Below are positions 50,681 to 60,363 of a stretch of 64,000 bases of DNA, piece by piece. The notes beneath the pieces were generated by a model. It was not told the origin of the DNA. It saw only the letters and a list, made by a program, of their open reading frames with translations, and made no database searches. The stretch comes from Neomoorella stamsii (GTDB lineage Bacteria; Bacillota; DSM-521; Neomoorellales; Neomoorellaceae), in assembly GCF_002995805.1 (NCBI RefSeq), contig NZ_PVXL01000044.1, forward strand, positions 62,001-126,000, in the 5' to 3' direction. Numbering within the stretch: the stretch's first letter is position 1; every line of letters starts with the position of its first letter. The position numbers and the translations under genes were made by a program.

Positions 50681-51421
50681 TTATCGTACCTTCTGCACGG
50701 CTACCACTGCAGCAATGAACAATAGGGCTGCATAACCAGCCAGCACTGCCAGGGAGACGGGCAGGAGTCCCTGGCCCTGGGCCAGGGCCCGCAAAGCATA
50801 ACTGGTATGGGTCAAGGGTAAGGCTTCAATGAGATAAGCCACGCCCCGGGGCAGGCGGTCCGGCAGGAAAAAGGTGCCGCTCAAAAAAGACATGGGCAAG
50901 ATAACAAAAGTAGAGAAGTTGGACATATCCTCATGGGAGTTGATGGTCATGGCCGCCACCACTCCTAAGGCGGCAAAAAGAAAACAGGTTAAAATTATTA
51001 TCACGAAAAACCAGCCGTTGATGGCTAATCTCGCTCCGAATAAAAACGCCAGGCCCAGGATAATCAAAGAAGCAATCAGGCCGCGCACCGTACCAGCCAG
51101 GACGTTGCCTAAAACGAAGGAGCCGGCGCTTAAGGGAGCGATCAGGTATTCTTCTAAGGTTTTATAGTATAAGCGGCTGATGTTCAGGGAAATGCCTACG
51201 GCGTTAAAGCTGGTATTCATGGCCGAAAGGGCGATAATGCCGGGTACGACAAATTCCAGGTAATTACCCCCGTCTATGCGAATGCCCCGGCCCAGGCCCC
51301 ACCCGAAAGCCACCAGGTACAGGAAGGGGCTCACCAACCGCGAAGCAAAAAACTTATAAAAAGTACGCTTGAGGACAATCATTTCCCGCCAGAAGACCGT
51401 ATAAAAATCCATCTCAATCAT
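50681..51421 (-). CDS. ABC-2 type exporter permease
   Basis: 246 residues with six membrane helices, an ABC-2 permease: FFASRLVSPFLYLVAFGWGLG, YLEFVVPGIIALSAMNTSFN, LEEYLIAPLSAGSFVLGNVL and LPMSFLSGTFFLPDRLPRG. Its ATG overlaps the ATPase stop. It is the last gene of the cobalamin-riboswitch operon. The exported substrate is unknown. Confidence 0.88.
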   Translation of the reverse strand: MIEMDFYTVFWREMIVLKRTFYKFFASRLVSPFLYLVAFGWGLGRGIRIDGGNYLEFVVPGIIALSAMNTSFNAVGISLNISRLYYKTLEEYLIAPLSAGSFVLGNVLAGTVRGLIASLIILGLAFLFGARLAINGWFFVIIILTCFLFAALGVVAAMTINSHEDMSNFSTFVILPMSFLSGTFFLPDRLPRGVAYLIEALPLTHTSYALRALAQGQGLLPVSLAVLAGYAALLFIAAVVAVQKVR

Positions 51422-52253
51422 TCACCTTCCGCCCTGTTAACTCAATAAAAACGTCTTCCAGGTTAGTATCGCGAATTAAAACATTGCCTGTTACTTTGCG
51501 AGCATAATCCAGGGCCTCCTCCCGGCAGGAGAAGAGTTTATACCCTGTCTCCGTACCTTCAAAGGATTCCACGGCCACTTCCCCTACTTTTTGTTTCAGC
51601 TCTGCGGGTGTACCCAGGGCAATTAATTGGCCCCGGTCCATAATGCCTACCCGGTGGCAGAGCATCTCGGCTTCTTCAATATAATGGGTTGTTAAAAGTA
51701 CGGTCATGCCCTCGCTATTCATCCGCCGGATTAAATCCCAGATTTTACGGCGGGTCTGGGGGTCAAGACCCACCGTCGGCTCGTCCAGGAAAAGGACGCG
51801 CGGCCGGTGCATCAGCGCCCGGGCGATCATCAGCCGGCGCTTCATCCCGCCGGAAAATTTACTCACCAGGTCATTGGCCCGCTCCTCCAGTTCCACATAA
51901 GCTAAGAGTTCATTAATCCTTTCTTGCCGCTCTTTAGCGGGCATCTTATGCAGGCGGCCATGCAGTTCCAGGTTTTCCCGGGCAGTAAGTTCCTGGTCCA
52001 GGTTCATCTGCTGGGGCACTACGCCAATTGCTTGTTTCACCTTACCTAAATCCCGCGTTACGTCGTGGCCGTTGATCAGTGCCCTGCCGCTGCTGGGCCT
52101 GGTTAGCATAGTCAGCATCCTCACAGTGGTAGTTTTGCCGGCACCATTGGGGCCGAGTAAACCAAAGATTTCCCCGCTTTTGATCTGGAGGTTCAGTCCG
52201 GCTACGGCCACAATATTGCCATAATGCTTGGCAAGCCCCTGGATTTCAATCAC
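51414..52253 (-). CDS. ABC-2 type exporter ATPase (DrrA/NatA-like)
   Basis: 279 residues. Walker A GPNGAGKTTTVRML, signature FSGGMKRRLMIARALMH and Walker B VLFLDEPTVGLDPQ; the C-terminal extension is of the DrrA/NatA sort. Its GTG start overlaps the ChlI stop (GTGA), so it is translated with the chelatase genes. This coupling makes it likely that the exporter handles something linked to chelatase chemistry. Confidence 0.9.
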   Translation of the reverse strand: MIEIQGLAKHYGNIVAVAGLNLQIKSGEIFGLLGPNGAGKTTTVRMLTMLTRPSSGRALINGHDVTRDLGKVKQAIGVVPQQMNLDQELTARENLELHGRLHKMPAKERQERINELLAYVELEERANDLVSKFSGGMKRRLMIARALMHRPRVLFLDEPTVGLDPQTRRKIWDLIRRMNSEGMTVLLTTHYIEEAEMLCHRVGIMDRGQLIALGTPAELKQKVGEVAVESFEGTETGYKLFSCREEALDYARKVTGNVLIRDTNLEDVFIELTGRKVND

Positions 52254-53278
52254 TTTACAAGTACCTCCCGGAGTTTCGCCTGGTCGACATGCATCTCCTG
52301 GAACGGCTGGCGGCGCATGCGGTGGAGCAGGGCGAGGTTTACTATGGCGTAGACATCGTCGGGTATTACCTCGGTACGCCCGTCCAGGGCAGCCATAGTT
52401 CTGGCTGCCTTCATCATCACCAGGTCGGCCCGGTGGCCGTCTACACCCATTTCAATGGCGATCTTCGCAATGAGATAAAGGATTTCCTCCGGCATTTCTA
52501 CTTGCGGTAAAATCTCTATAGCCGTCAAAATTTGCCGGCGTAGCTTTTCCTGCTCCCCTTCCCACCGGGCAATAAACCCTTCCGGATCTTCTTCAAAGGC
52601 AACCCGGCGTTTAATGATTTCTACCCTTTCCCCGGGCTCCAGGATGCCGGTGATATTTACGCAAAGGCCAAAGCGATCTAAAAGCTGGGGTCTTAGTTCC
52701 CCTTCCTCCGGGTTCATGGTACCGACCAGGATGAAATTGGCCGGGTGGGTGAAGGATACGCCTTCCCGCTCGACAGTATTTACACCCATGGCTGCGGAAT
52801 CCAGAAGCACATCCACCACATGGTCATCGAGAAGGTTTACTTCATCTACATAAAGAATGCCCCGGTTGGCCTGGGCCAGGACACCGGGTTCAAAATGCTT
52901 TTCCCCTTTTTTTATAGCCCTTTCAATGTCCAGCGTACCCACCACCCGATCTTCGGTGGCGGAAACGGGCAAGTCTACTACCCGCATTCTCCGCCGGGTC
53001 CGCGGTAGTTCTTCACCGGCCTCTAGCCGCTGGCGACAACTTGAACACATGGTGGTAATATCCGCGGGATCACAGCTAAATGGACAATCAGCCACCACCT
53101 CTATCTCCGGTAGCAAAGCTGCCAGGGCCCGCACGGCGGTTGACTTGGCCGTTCCTTTTTCCCCGCGAATGAGAATCCCGGAAAGTTTGGGGTTGACGGC
53201 GTTTAAAAGCAAGCCTTTTTTCATTTCTTCCTGCCCTACAAGGGCGGCAAAGGGGTAAATAATAGTTTCGGGTTGCAC
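52250..53278 (-). CDS. Chelatase AAA+ subunit (ChlI/BchI-like)
   Basis: 342 residues from the GTG at 53278; the in-frame ATG at 53287 directly abuts AGGAG and is too close to use it. AAA+ motor with Walker A RGEKGTAKSTAVRAL and Walker B GILYVDEVNLLDDHVV. The four cysteines in CPFSCDPADITTMCSSC (C-x3-C-x8-C-x2-C) may bind a metal; this insert is typical of the cobalt-chelatase-like branch and absent in plant-type ChlI. It would drive metal insertion with the CobN and ChlD-type partners in the same operon. Confidence 0.88.
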   Translation of the reverse strand: MQPETIIYPFAALVGQEEMKKGLLLNAVNPKLSGILIRGEKGTAKSTAVRALAALLPEIEVVADCPFSCDPADITTMCSSCRQRLEAGEELPRTRRRMRVVDLPVSATEDRVVGTLDIERAIKKGEKHFEPGVLAQANRGILYVDEVNLLDDHVVDVLLDSAAMGVNTVEREGVSFTHPANFILVGTMNPEEGELRPQLLDRFGLCVNITGILEPGERVEIIKRRVAFEEDPEGFIARWEGEQEKLRRQILTAIEILPQVEMPEEILYLIAKIAIEMGVDGHRADLVMMKAARTMAALDGRTEVIPDDVYAIVNLALLHRMRRQPFQEMHVDQAKLREVLVK

Positions 53279-53325
53279 GCACTTCATCTCCTGTCGTGAA
53301 AAATTTTTGTTTAAGGATCCCCGGG

Positions 53326-55392
53326 TTAGCAGATTTCTTTTAAATTCGCCACAGCGCCGGAACCTTGCATCTCCCGCACTACCTGGACCAGTGTGCCGGC
53401 TTTTAGCTCGTCTATCCGGTAATATTCTGCTCCTAAAGCAGCGGCCAGTTCCCGGGCCAGGCCAAAAGTAACCAGGCCGTCCTTTTCTACATCTACCACC
53501 AGAGTTTTGATTCTGGCATCGTTATGGATTATCTCCGCCACCCGTCGCGCCTCCAGGAGGGGCTTATCCTCACCTATGCTCACATTGGCGCGGCCATCTG
53601 AAATAAGGATTAAAAGAGGGTCAAGGTTAGGGTCTTTATAAAAATGAGTTTTGATGATGTCATATGCCTTGAGCAGGCCGGCCGCAAGGGGAGTCCGCCC
53701 GCCGGTAGGTAGTTCCTGGAGCAGTTTGTATCCCATTTCCACGCTGTTGGTAGGCGGCAGCAGTACTTCGGCTGTCTTTCCTTTGAAGGCTACCAGGCCG
53801 ATTTTATCCCGTTTCTGATAGGCATCCAGCAAGAGGGAAAGAATCGCTCCTTTAGTCTCTACCATCCGCTGCTGGGCTCCCATGGAACCGCTGGCATCCA
53901 CCACAAAAAGCAGGAAATTGCCGATGCGTTTTTCCCGTACTTTGGAACGAAAATCTTCTTTTTCGATGGCTATGGCCATACCATTCTTTTCCCGGTAAAC
54001 CTGATGAGGGGCCGCCGCCCTTAAGGTAGCGTCAAAGGCCAGGTCGTTATTTTGTAGCCAGGCAGTCGCCCGGACATACCTGCCTGCCCTGGTAGCCGTC
54101 CTGGTGCGCGAGCGACGGCCGGAGCCTTTGTGCAAAATGCGGTCCCGCCCGTGGGTAATACGCCGGACGGCAAAAGGCTGGCCCACAGCGAAAACCACGT
54201 CCTGGCCTTGAGGGGGCGCAGGAGAATTCTCTCCTTCCTCAGGCTCCCCCTTATGTTCCTCACCATGAGGTTCTTCCCCTGATTCCTGGCAGTCGTTTTC
54301 CTGGGGCTGTTCAGGTGGGGCTTCTGCCTGCTCCGGCGTTGATTCAGGATTTTCTTCTTGCTGTGGCGGTTCCTCCCGGGTTTCAGGCGGCTGGGATTGT
54401 TCTGGAGGCGGCGCCGGGGCTTCCCGCACCCGATGGGGCAGGACCAGTTCTGCTGCCTCCTGTACGTCAGCCTCGGTCACTTCTTCCTGCCCTGCGAGGG
54501 CGGCGATGGTGCGCGCTGTTACCGTCATTATGATGTCAGCCCGGTGGCCGGCGGTACAGGATTCTACGCACAGTCTGGTTATTAACGCCAACAATTCTTC
54601 CCTGATAGTTACCCGGGGTAAGATTTGCCGGGCGGTAAGGATTTTTTCGCGTAAACGCTCTTCTTCTCCTGCCCACTGGGTGAGAAATCTTAAGGGGTCG
54701 GCTTCAAAGGCTCCCCGGCGTTTAATTATTTCTACCCGCTGGCCGGGGTCGTGTACACCTTCAATCTGCACGCAGAGGCCAAAACGGTCTAAAAGCTGGG
54801 GCCTTAACTCCCCTTCTTCCGGGTTCATAGTACCGACGAGGATGAATTCTGCCGGGTGGGTATAGGAAATTCCTTCCCTTTCGACGATGTTTACCCCCAT
54901 GGCGGCTGCATCCAGGAGGACATCTACCAGGTGATCGTCCAGCAGGTTTACTTCGTCCACATAGATGATGCCGCGATTGGCCCGGGCCAGTATTCCCGGT
55001 TCAAAGCGGGGTCGCCCGTGTTTGATGGCATATTCAAAATCCAGGCTCCCCACCAGGCGGTCTTCGGTAGCTGATATGGGTAGGTCAATGACCGGTACCC
55101 GTCGCCTGGCTCTGGGCAGCCTTTCTCCCCGGACCAGTCTTTCCTTGCAATTATGGCACATGCGGTTATAATCTTCAGGGTCACAATTATAAGGACAACC
55201 GGCAACAACCTCTATTTCCGGTAACAGGGCCGCCAGGGCCCGTACGGCCGTAGATTTGGCCGTGCCCTTTTCCCCCCGGATGAGGATCCCGCCCAGGCGG
55301 GGGTTAATGGCATTTAAGATTAACCCTTTCTGCATTTTCTCCTGGCCGATAATGGCGGTAAAGGGGTAGATAAATCTTTTATAAGTAAGCAC
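53326..55392 (-). CDS. Chelatase ChlI-ChlD fusion subunit (AAA+ plus vWA)
   Basis: 688 residues from a GTG at 55392 with AGGAGG 7 nt upstream. Residues 1-330 are an AAA+ domain close to the neighbouring ChlI, with Walker A GEKGTAKSTAVRAL and the four-Cys segment CPYNCDPEDYNRMCHNC. Residues 330-400 are a Pro/Glu/Gln-rich linker. The C-terminus is a von Willebrand A domain with the MIDAS motif DASGSMG. This is the putative cobaltochelatase (TIGR02442-type) layout. It couples the ATPase ring to the CobN-like catalytic subunit. Confidence 0.9.
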   Translation of the reverse strand: MLTYKRFIYPFTAIIGQEKMQKGLILNAINPRLGGILIRGEKGTAKSTAVRALAALLPEIEVVAGCPYNCDPEDYNRMCHNCKERLVRGERLPRARRRVPVIDLPISATEDRLVGSLDFEYAIKHGRPRFEPGILARANRGIIYVDEVNLLDDHLVDVLLDAAAMGVNIVEREGISYTHPAEFILVGTMNPEEGELRPQLLDRFGLCVQIEGVHDPGQRVEIIKRRGAFEADPLRFLTQWAGEEERLREKILTARQILPRVTIREELLALITRLCVESCTAGHRADIIMTVTARTIAALAGQEEVTEADVQEAAELVLPHRVREAPAPPPEQSQPPETREEPPQQEENPESTPEQAEAPPEQPQENDCQESGEEPHGEEHKGEPEEGENSPAPPQGQDVVFAVGQPFAVRRITHGRDRILHKGSGRRSRTRTATRAGRYVRATAWLQNNDLAFDATLRAAAPHQVYREKNGMAIAIEKEDFRSKVREKRIGNFLLFVVDASGSMGAQQRMVETKGAILSLLLDAYQKRDKIGLVAFKGKTAEVLLPPTNSVEMGYKLLQELPTGGRTPLAAGLLKAYDIIKTHFYKDPNLDPLLILISDGRANVSIGEDKPLLEARRVAEIIHNDARIKTLVVDVEKDGLVTFGLARELAAALGAEYYRIDELKAGTLVQVVREMQGSGAVANLKEIC

Positions 55393-55404
55393 TCAATCAC
55401 CTCC

Positions 55405-56550
55405 TCAATTACTTTGCGTTTTCTTAAGAGGAGACAAAGGAAGTAAGGACACCTCCTCCTTCACCCATAACATGAATATTTTTCTCAACTCGCAGTCCCC
55501 CGGAAAGGCTATATCCACCCGGCCGCTATAAGCATAGGCACGGGCTAGACACCCTCCGCCGCAGAGGAGCCTCTCCGGGCAGTTCCGGCAGCCCTGCATC
55601 TTCTCAACATTGCGCCTCCACCACGCTCTCCTCACCATGGCCTCCTGGTGAGAAAAATCAGGGTCCAGGATGGAACCCAGATAAAAATCCGGCAACCCCC
55701 CCAGGGAGGCACAGGGGTAAACAGAGCCGTCGGGTAGCACCGCCAGGGATTGGCCGGTGGTGGCGTAACAGTAATACCGCCGTTCCCCGCTATGGGTCAA
55801 CAGGTATTTCAGCCTCTCTACCTCCCGGAATCTTATCAACGGCCCACCCTGGCGGGCTATTTCCCGCGCCCGTTCCAGGGCCGCCCTGACCTGACGGCGG
55901 AGCAAGTCCGGATCCGGACCTGTGCACTCACCTTCCGCACCCCTGCCCAAGGGACGAAACAAGTCCAGGGACAGGCCGTGAACGCTACCTAAATAAGCAG
56001 CCAGCTCAACCAGCCTGGGAAGCTGTTCTGTACTCGCGGCCGTTAAAACTACCGTCAGACCTGCTTTTACCCGCTCTGCCGCCAGGTTTTGTAATCCCTG
56101 GATAGTCGCCAGGGTCGATCCCTTGCCGTCAGGAAAAGGACGTAAGGCATCATTAACTTCCGGCATACCGTCAAGGCTTACACCCAAGGCCAGGCCCAGT
56201 TTTTTTATCTCCCGAACCATAGCTGGAGTAAGCAAAGTACCGTTGGTTTGTAACTGGAAGGTCGCAGCCAGGTTACGTTTCTGCACATAGGCGACTACTT
56301 TTTTGATCAGGGGTAGGTTTAATAGCGGTTCACCGCCGGAGAACTGGATTTTAAAATGGCCGCTGCGGGCGGCTACATAGTCCACTGCCCGCCGGGCCAC
56401 CTCCCAGGGCATATCTCCCTTGCTTTCGCCCCTGCGGGCATAACAGTAACGGCAATAAAGGTTACAGGCATCAGTTATGCGTAAAACAAGCAGTTTAATT
56501 GCTTCGTCTCTCTTTATAAGGTCCTGAGAATTTTCTCCATGTACCGTCAT
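55405..56550 (-). CDS. Radical SAM/SPASM domain protein
   Basis: 381 residues. The radical SAM motif is CNLYCRYCYA (C-x3-C-x2-C, near residue 31), with FSGGEPLLNLPL for SAM. The C-terminal SPASM-type region has CASLGGLPDF, CRNCPERLLCGGGCLARA and a final Cys in GDCELRK, enough for one or two extra Fe-S clusters. Such enzymes modify peptides or small molecules, and some act on tetrapyrrole side chains (NirJ, AhbD). It sits between cobN and the ChlI-D fusion in one operon, which hints at tetrapyrrole chemistry. No precursor peptide is evident nearby. Confidence 0.8.
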   Translation of the reverse strand: MTVHGENSQDLIKRDEAIKLLVLRITDACNLYCRYCYARRGESKGDMPWEVARRAVDYVAARSGHFKIQFSGGEPLLNLPLIKKVVAYVQKRNLAATFQLQTNGTLLTPAMVREIKKLGLALGVSLDGMPEVNDALRPFPDGKGSTLATIQGLQNLAAERVKAGLTVVLTAASTEQLPRLVELAAYLGSVHGLSLDLFRPLGRGAEGECTGPDPDLLRRQVRAALERAREIARQGGPLIRFREVERLKYLLTHSGERRYYCYATTGQSLAVLPDGSVYPCASLGGLPDFYLGSILDPDFSHQEAMVRRAWWRRNVEKMQGCRNCPERLLCGGGCLARAYAYSGRVDIAFPGDCELRKIFMLWVKEEVSLLPLSPLKKTQSN

Positions 56551-56589
56551 GTTAACATAACCTGCCTTGCATCAATAAGGCAGCAGCCT

Positions 56590-59500
56590 TCACTCCGTCC
56601 GGGCCTCTAATTCCCCTTCAATATCCAGGTACAGTTCCTTTAAGGCAGCAGCAGTTTCCGGTCGTGCCTGCCACATTCCCCTTTCGATGGCTTCTAAAAG
56701 CTGGGCCGTGATAGTCTGCAGTGCCCAGGGGTTGACCTCCTTAAACCATTCCTGCATCCCCGGATCCAGAGCATACTTTTGCGCCAGGGCTTCATAGAGC
56801 CAGTCTTCCAGCACTTCCGCCGTAGCGTCCCAGCCAAAGGATATTTCCACCAGCGCCGCGAAGTCTGCGGCACCCTTATAACCATGCCGCTTCATACTTT
56901 CAATCCACTTGGGGTTAAGCACCCGCACCCGGAAGATATGCCGGGTTTCCTCCTCCAGGGTACGTACCCGTACCCGCCTGGGGTCGCTGCTGTCGCCGCT
57001 GAAGGAGAGGGGTAGTTCTCCTTTGATGGCCTTAACTGCCGCCACCATGCCGCCATGGTAGGAGTAAAAGTCATCACTGTCAAACATGTCTACTTCCCGG
57101 CTGTCCTCGTTCTTTACCGTTGCGGCCACCGTAGCGAGGCGGCGCCGGAAGGTATCCTGTGCCTCCCTGCCATAAGTACGACGGCTGTAGGCATAGCCGC
57201 CCCAGGTAACGTAGACTTCCCCCAGGTCCTTAGCATCCTGCCAGTTCTTTGCCGTGATTAAATTGCTTACACCGGCGCCATAGGTACCAGGCCGGTCGCT
57301 AAAAATACGCCACCTGGCTTCCTCCCGGGCTTGTTCCTCCTCTACGCCGGCGGCTATCCGCGCAGCTACTTCGGCTTTTACATGGGCCGCCACAAAATTC
57401 ATTGTCTCCGGTTCGTCCAGCCCGGCTACCATTTCCACCGCCCGGTCAAGCAGGTGGATGACATTTAGGAAGGCATCGCGAAACATCCCGGAAGCCCGGA
57501 TAGTTACATCAACCCGCGGCCGCCCCAGCTCCTCAAGGGGTATCACCGCCAGTCCTTTAATGCGCCCGCTTTTTTCTTCCCATACCGGTCGTACCCCCAG
57601 CAGATACAAGGCCTGGGCGATATCCTCGCCCCCGGTACGCATATTGGTGGTGGCCCAGATCACCATCCCGACGTTTTCCGGATAGTCACCTTTTTCCTGC
57701 TGGTAGCGTTCAAGGAGAGCCTCTGTCAGTTTCTTGCCCACTTCCCAGGCCGCGCGGGTAGGTATGGCCTGGGGATCAATAGAGTAAAAGTTGTGACCTG
57801 TAGGCAGGATATCAGCCATACCCCGTGTAGGCGCACCCGAAGGACCGGGTGGAATGAAACCACCCGCCAGGGCCTTAATAGAGTTTCCGATTTCTTCTAC
57901 CGTTGCTTCCAGGGCCGGTACCAGGGTGCCGGTAATATATTTACCCAGCCGGATAATTTCTTCATCCCGGCACCCCAGGATCTCTTCTAAGACTACGGGT
58001 ATGACTTCCTCGCTGAAGCCAGAGGCCGCCAGGGCTCGGATAAAGTCCCTGCTTAGTTGTTCGATTTCGTCCATGATTTCAGCGTTAGTACGCCCCTGCA
58101 CCGGGTCGAAGAACCCAGGCTCACCCAGTAACTGGTCGTAATTGTATCCCTTCACCAGGGCCAGTCGTTCCCGTAAGGCAGGGAAATCGTTGTTGGGCAG
58201 GCGGGTTAAAGCTAGGAGCATTTCTACCAGGGCTTCATCTCGAGGTGCCTGGCCCAGGATGTGGAGGCCATCCCGGATGAGGGTATCTTTTACCTCATAC
58301 AGGTAAGAATGCAGCCGTTCCAGGAAGCCTTCCCAGTCTTTCTCGGCCTCCTCTTTTTCCAGGCCCAGGTCACGGTCCAGCTGGCTGGCCGCTGCTTTTT
58401 CCCAGATCAAGTCGCGTAAAGCCGGCAGTTTAGTCTCGTCCAGGGTTTTAGCCATGTGATACTCTTTGACCAGGACTTCTATCTCGGCCAGCTCATCATA
58501 AGTATCGGCCCTGGTCATAACCGGAGGCAGGTGGGCAATGATCCCGGCATGGGTCCGCCTCTTGGCCTGGGTGCCTTCCCCGGGATTGTTAATGATGTAA
58601 GGGTAAAGGTGGGGCAGGTCATTAATGGCCAGGTCCGGGAAGCAGGCCCCGGACAACCCTACCCCCTTGCCCGGAAGCCACTCCAGGGAACCGTGCTTGC
58701 CGATATGGAAAACCATATCCGCCTGGAAAACGTCCCGCAGCCAGCGGTAATAGGCGAGGTAGTGGTGAGGTGGAGCCAGGTCAGGGCTGTGGTAAATTGT
58801 GGCCGGGTCCTCAAGAAAGCCCCGGGGCGGCTGGATGCCGATAAAAACGTTTCCCAGGAAGATGCCAGGGACGAGGAGCTGGCCCTGGTAATTAAATACT
58901 TCTCCCGGCGGTTCACCCCAATTGCATGTTAAATGCTCCCGGGCCTGAGGAGGAAAGGCCTCAAACCAGGCCCGGTAGGTATCCCGATCCACCCGATCAG
59001 CCGCCCGGCGATCCAGCTCCCGCGGGTCGAGCCAGCCGCGCTCGTTGGTCAGCCCGGACAGGAGCCTCTCCATCAGAGCCGCTCCATCCGGCGGTAAATC
59101 CTCTACCCGGTAGCCGGCGGCCTGCATAGCCACCAGCAGGCGGTGGACGCTGGCCGGGGTATCCAGGCCGAAGGCACAGCCGATGCGGTCGTTGCGTGGC
59201 GGATAATTATGTAAAATAATGGCTACCCTTTTCTCCTGGTTGGGTTTGTGCCGTAGCCGGGCCCAGCGCAGGGCCAGGGAGGCAACCTTGCTTACCCGTT
59301 CAGGAATAGGTACATACTGGCTTAAAACAGCACCGGTCGAGGGGTCCTCCCCGGTTTCTTCCCGGGTGGCAATAGGTACGCTGATTAGATCCCCGTCAAA
59401 TTCGGGTAAGGCTACGCTCATGACCACATCCAGGGGTCCCAGACCCTGGAGGCTTTTTTGCCACTCATCAAAGGGAGTCAGGGACACGATGGCTTTAATC

Positions 59501-60345
59501 AGGGGTACGCCCAGCCGCTGGTAAAGCCCTTTTTCTTCCACCCGGCTGAAGGTGGGCGTGGCCATGGTCTGGGAGAACATCAGGGTATTAACCACCACAT
59601 CTACCACCGGCCGGCCGTCCCGGCTAAAATAATTTTCCAACACCCAGGCCAGACCCCGGCTGCCCAGCTCGTCGTTCCTGGTGGCGTAAAGGAACACCGG
59701 CAAGGCTATGCCGCCTTGTTTTTCTATCTGCCGGACAAGTTCATCAATGAACGCTGTATTGCCTGCCACCCAGGCACTCTGGTAGAAAAGTATCCCCACT
59801 ACCGGACGACTTTCTTTGAGCTTCTCCTGTAAATAAAGTGCCGCCGCTTCCGGTGCCGGGCAGTCCGGGTGGTAGAAGCCTTCCCAGGGTAACGGGCGGG
59901 GCTCGGCTGCCGCCACCTCTATACCACCATAACGACCGGCGGCCCAAAGAAGAAGGTTTTTCAGGTTATCCTCGCCGCCATAGGCAACGTACAGGCGCAG
60001 CCGGTGGTAATCTTGCGGCGTCATATTGCTAAGGGACAAAAGCTGCTGGTTATCATCTCCCATCGAGGGCAACACAGCCAGGGGGATATTCTTTTTCCTG
60101 GCCAGCTCTACCAGGTCCTGGAGCCCCGGCAGGGAATCCGGCCCCCCCATGAGGTGCGCGATAATCAGATTAGCGCCACCGGCAAGTTGAGAGATTTCTC
60201 CCGCCGTTCGCCCGCCTTCTCCCCGCTTAGATAAGGCCGCAACTTCAACTAGCCGGCCATAATCCTCCTGCACCCTCCGGGCAGCCCGGCTTAAACTACC
60301 CAGCTCACCTTCAATGGCCGTATAAAAGCAAATTTTTAAAGCCAT
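56590..60345 (-). CDS. cobN: CobN-like chelatase large subunit
   Basis: 1251 residues of the CobN/ChlH family, the tetrapyrrole- and metal-binding catalytic subunit of Mg- and Co-chelatases. Conserved parts include VVGILFYQSAWVAGNTAF, ILHNYPPRNDRIGCAFGLD, HIGKHGSLEWLPGKGVGLS, DLPHLYPYIINNPGEGTQAKRR-type core, and the C-terminal PGTYGAGVSNLI and WGGYAYSRRTYG. The ATG has GGAGGGGAGAGGG upstream. The metal and substrate cannot be read from sequence. Cobalt is suggested by the cobalamin riboswitch, the BtuFCD genes and the four-Cys ChlI branch. Confidence 0.9.
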   Translation of the reverse strand: MALKICFYTAIEGELGSLSRAARRVQEDYGRLVEVAALSKRGEGGRTAGEISQLAGGANLIIAHLMGGPDSLPGLQDLVELARKKNIPLAVLPSMGDDNQQLLSLSNMTPQDYHRLRLYVAYGGEDNLKNLLLWAAGRYGGIEVAAAEPRPLPWEGFYHPDCPAPEAAALYLQEKLKESRPVVGILFYQSAWVAGNTAFIDELVRQIEKQGGIALPVFLYATRNDELGSRGLAWVLENYFSRDGRPVVDVVVNTLMFSQTMATPTFSRVEEKGLYQRLGVPLIKAIVSLTPFDEWQKSLQGLGPLDVVMSVALPEFDGDLISVPIATREETGEDPSTGAVLSQYVPIPERVSKVASLALRWARLRHKPNQEKRVAIILHNYPPRNDRIGCAFGLDTPASVHRLLVAMQAAGYRVEDLPPDGAALMERLLSGLTNERGWLDPRELDRRAADRVDRDTYRAWFEAFPPQAREHLTCNWGEPPGEVFNYQGQLLVPGIFLGNVFIGIQPPRGFLEDPATIYHSPDLAPPHHYLAYYRWLRDVFQADMVFHIGKHGSLEWLPGKGVGLSGACFPDLAINDLPHLYPYIINNPGEGTQAKRRTHAGIIAHLPPVMTRADTYDELAEIEVLVKEYHMAKTLDETKLPALRDLIWEKAAASQLDRDLGLEKEEAEKDWEGFLERLHSYLYEVKDTLIRDGLHILGQAPRDEALVEMLLALTRLPNNDFPALRERLALVKGYNYDQLLGEPGFFDPVQGRTNAEIMDEIEQLSRDFIRALAASGFSEEVIPVVLEEILGCRDEEIIRLGKYITGTLVPALEATVEEIGNSIKALAGGFIPPGPSGAPTRGMADILPTGHNFYSIDPQAIPTRAAWEVGKKLTEALLERYQQEKGDYPENVGMVIWATTNMRTGGEDIAQALYLLGVRPVWEEKSGRIKGLAVIPLEELGRPRVDVTIRASGMFRDAFLNVIHLLDRAVEMVAGLDEPETMNFVAAHVKAEVAARIAAGVEEEQAREEARWRIFSDRPGTYGAGVSNLITAKNWQDAKDLGEVYVTWGGYAYSRRTYGREAQDTFRRRLATVAATVKNEDSREVDMFDSDDFYSYHGGMVAAVKAIKGELPLSFSGDSSDPRRVRVRTLEEETRHIFRVRVLNPKWIESMKRHGYKGAADFAALVEISFGWDATAEVLEDWLYEALAQKYALDPGMQEWFKEVNPWALQTITAQLLEAIERGMWQARPETAAALKELYLDIEGELEARTE

Positions 60346-60363
60346 AACCCTCTCCCCTCCAGC

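Noticed and set aside
56590-60345. Magnesium chelatase for chlorophyll synthesis
   Set aside because: No bacteriochlorophyll genes are present, and the cobalamin riboswitch with BtuFCD points to corrinoid-related chemistry.
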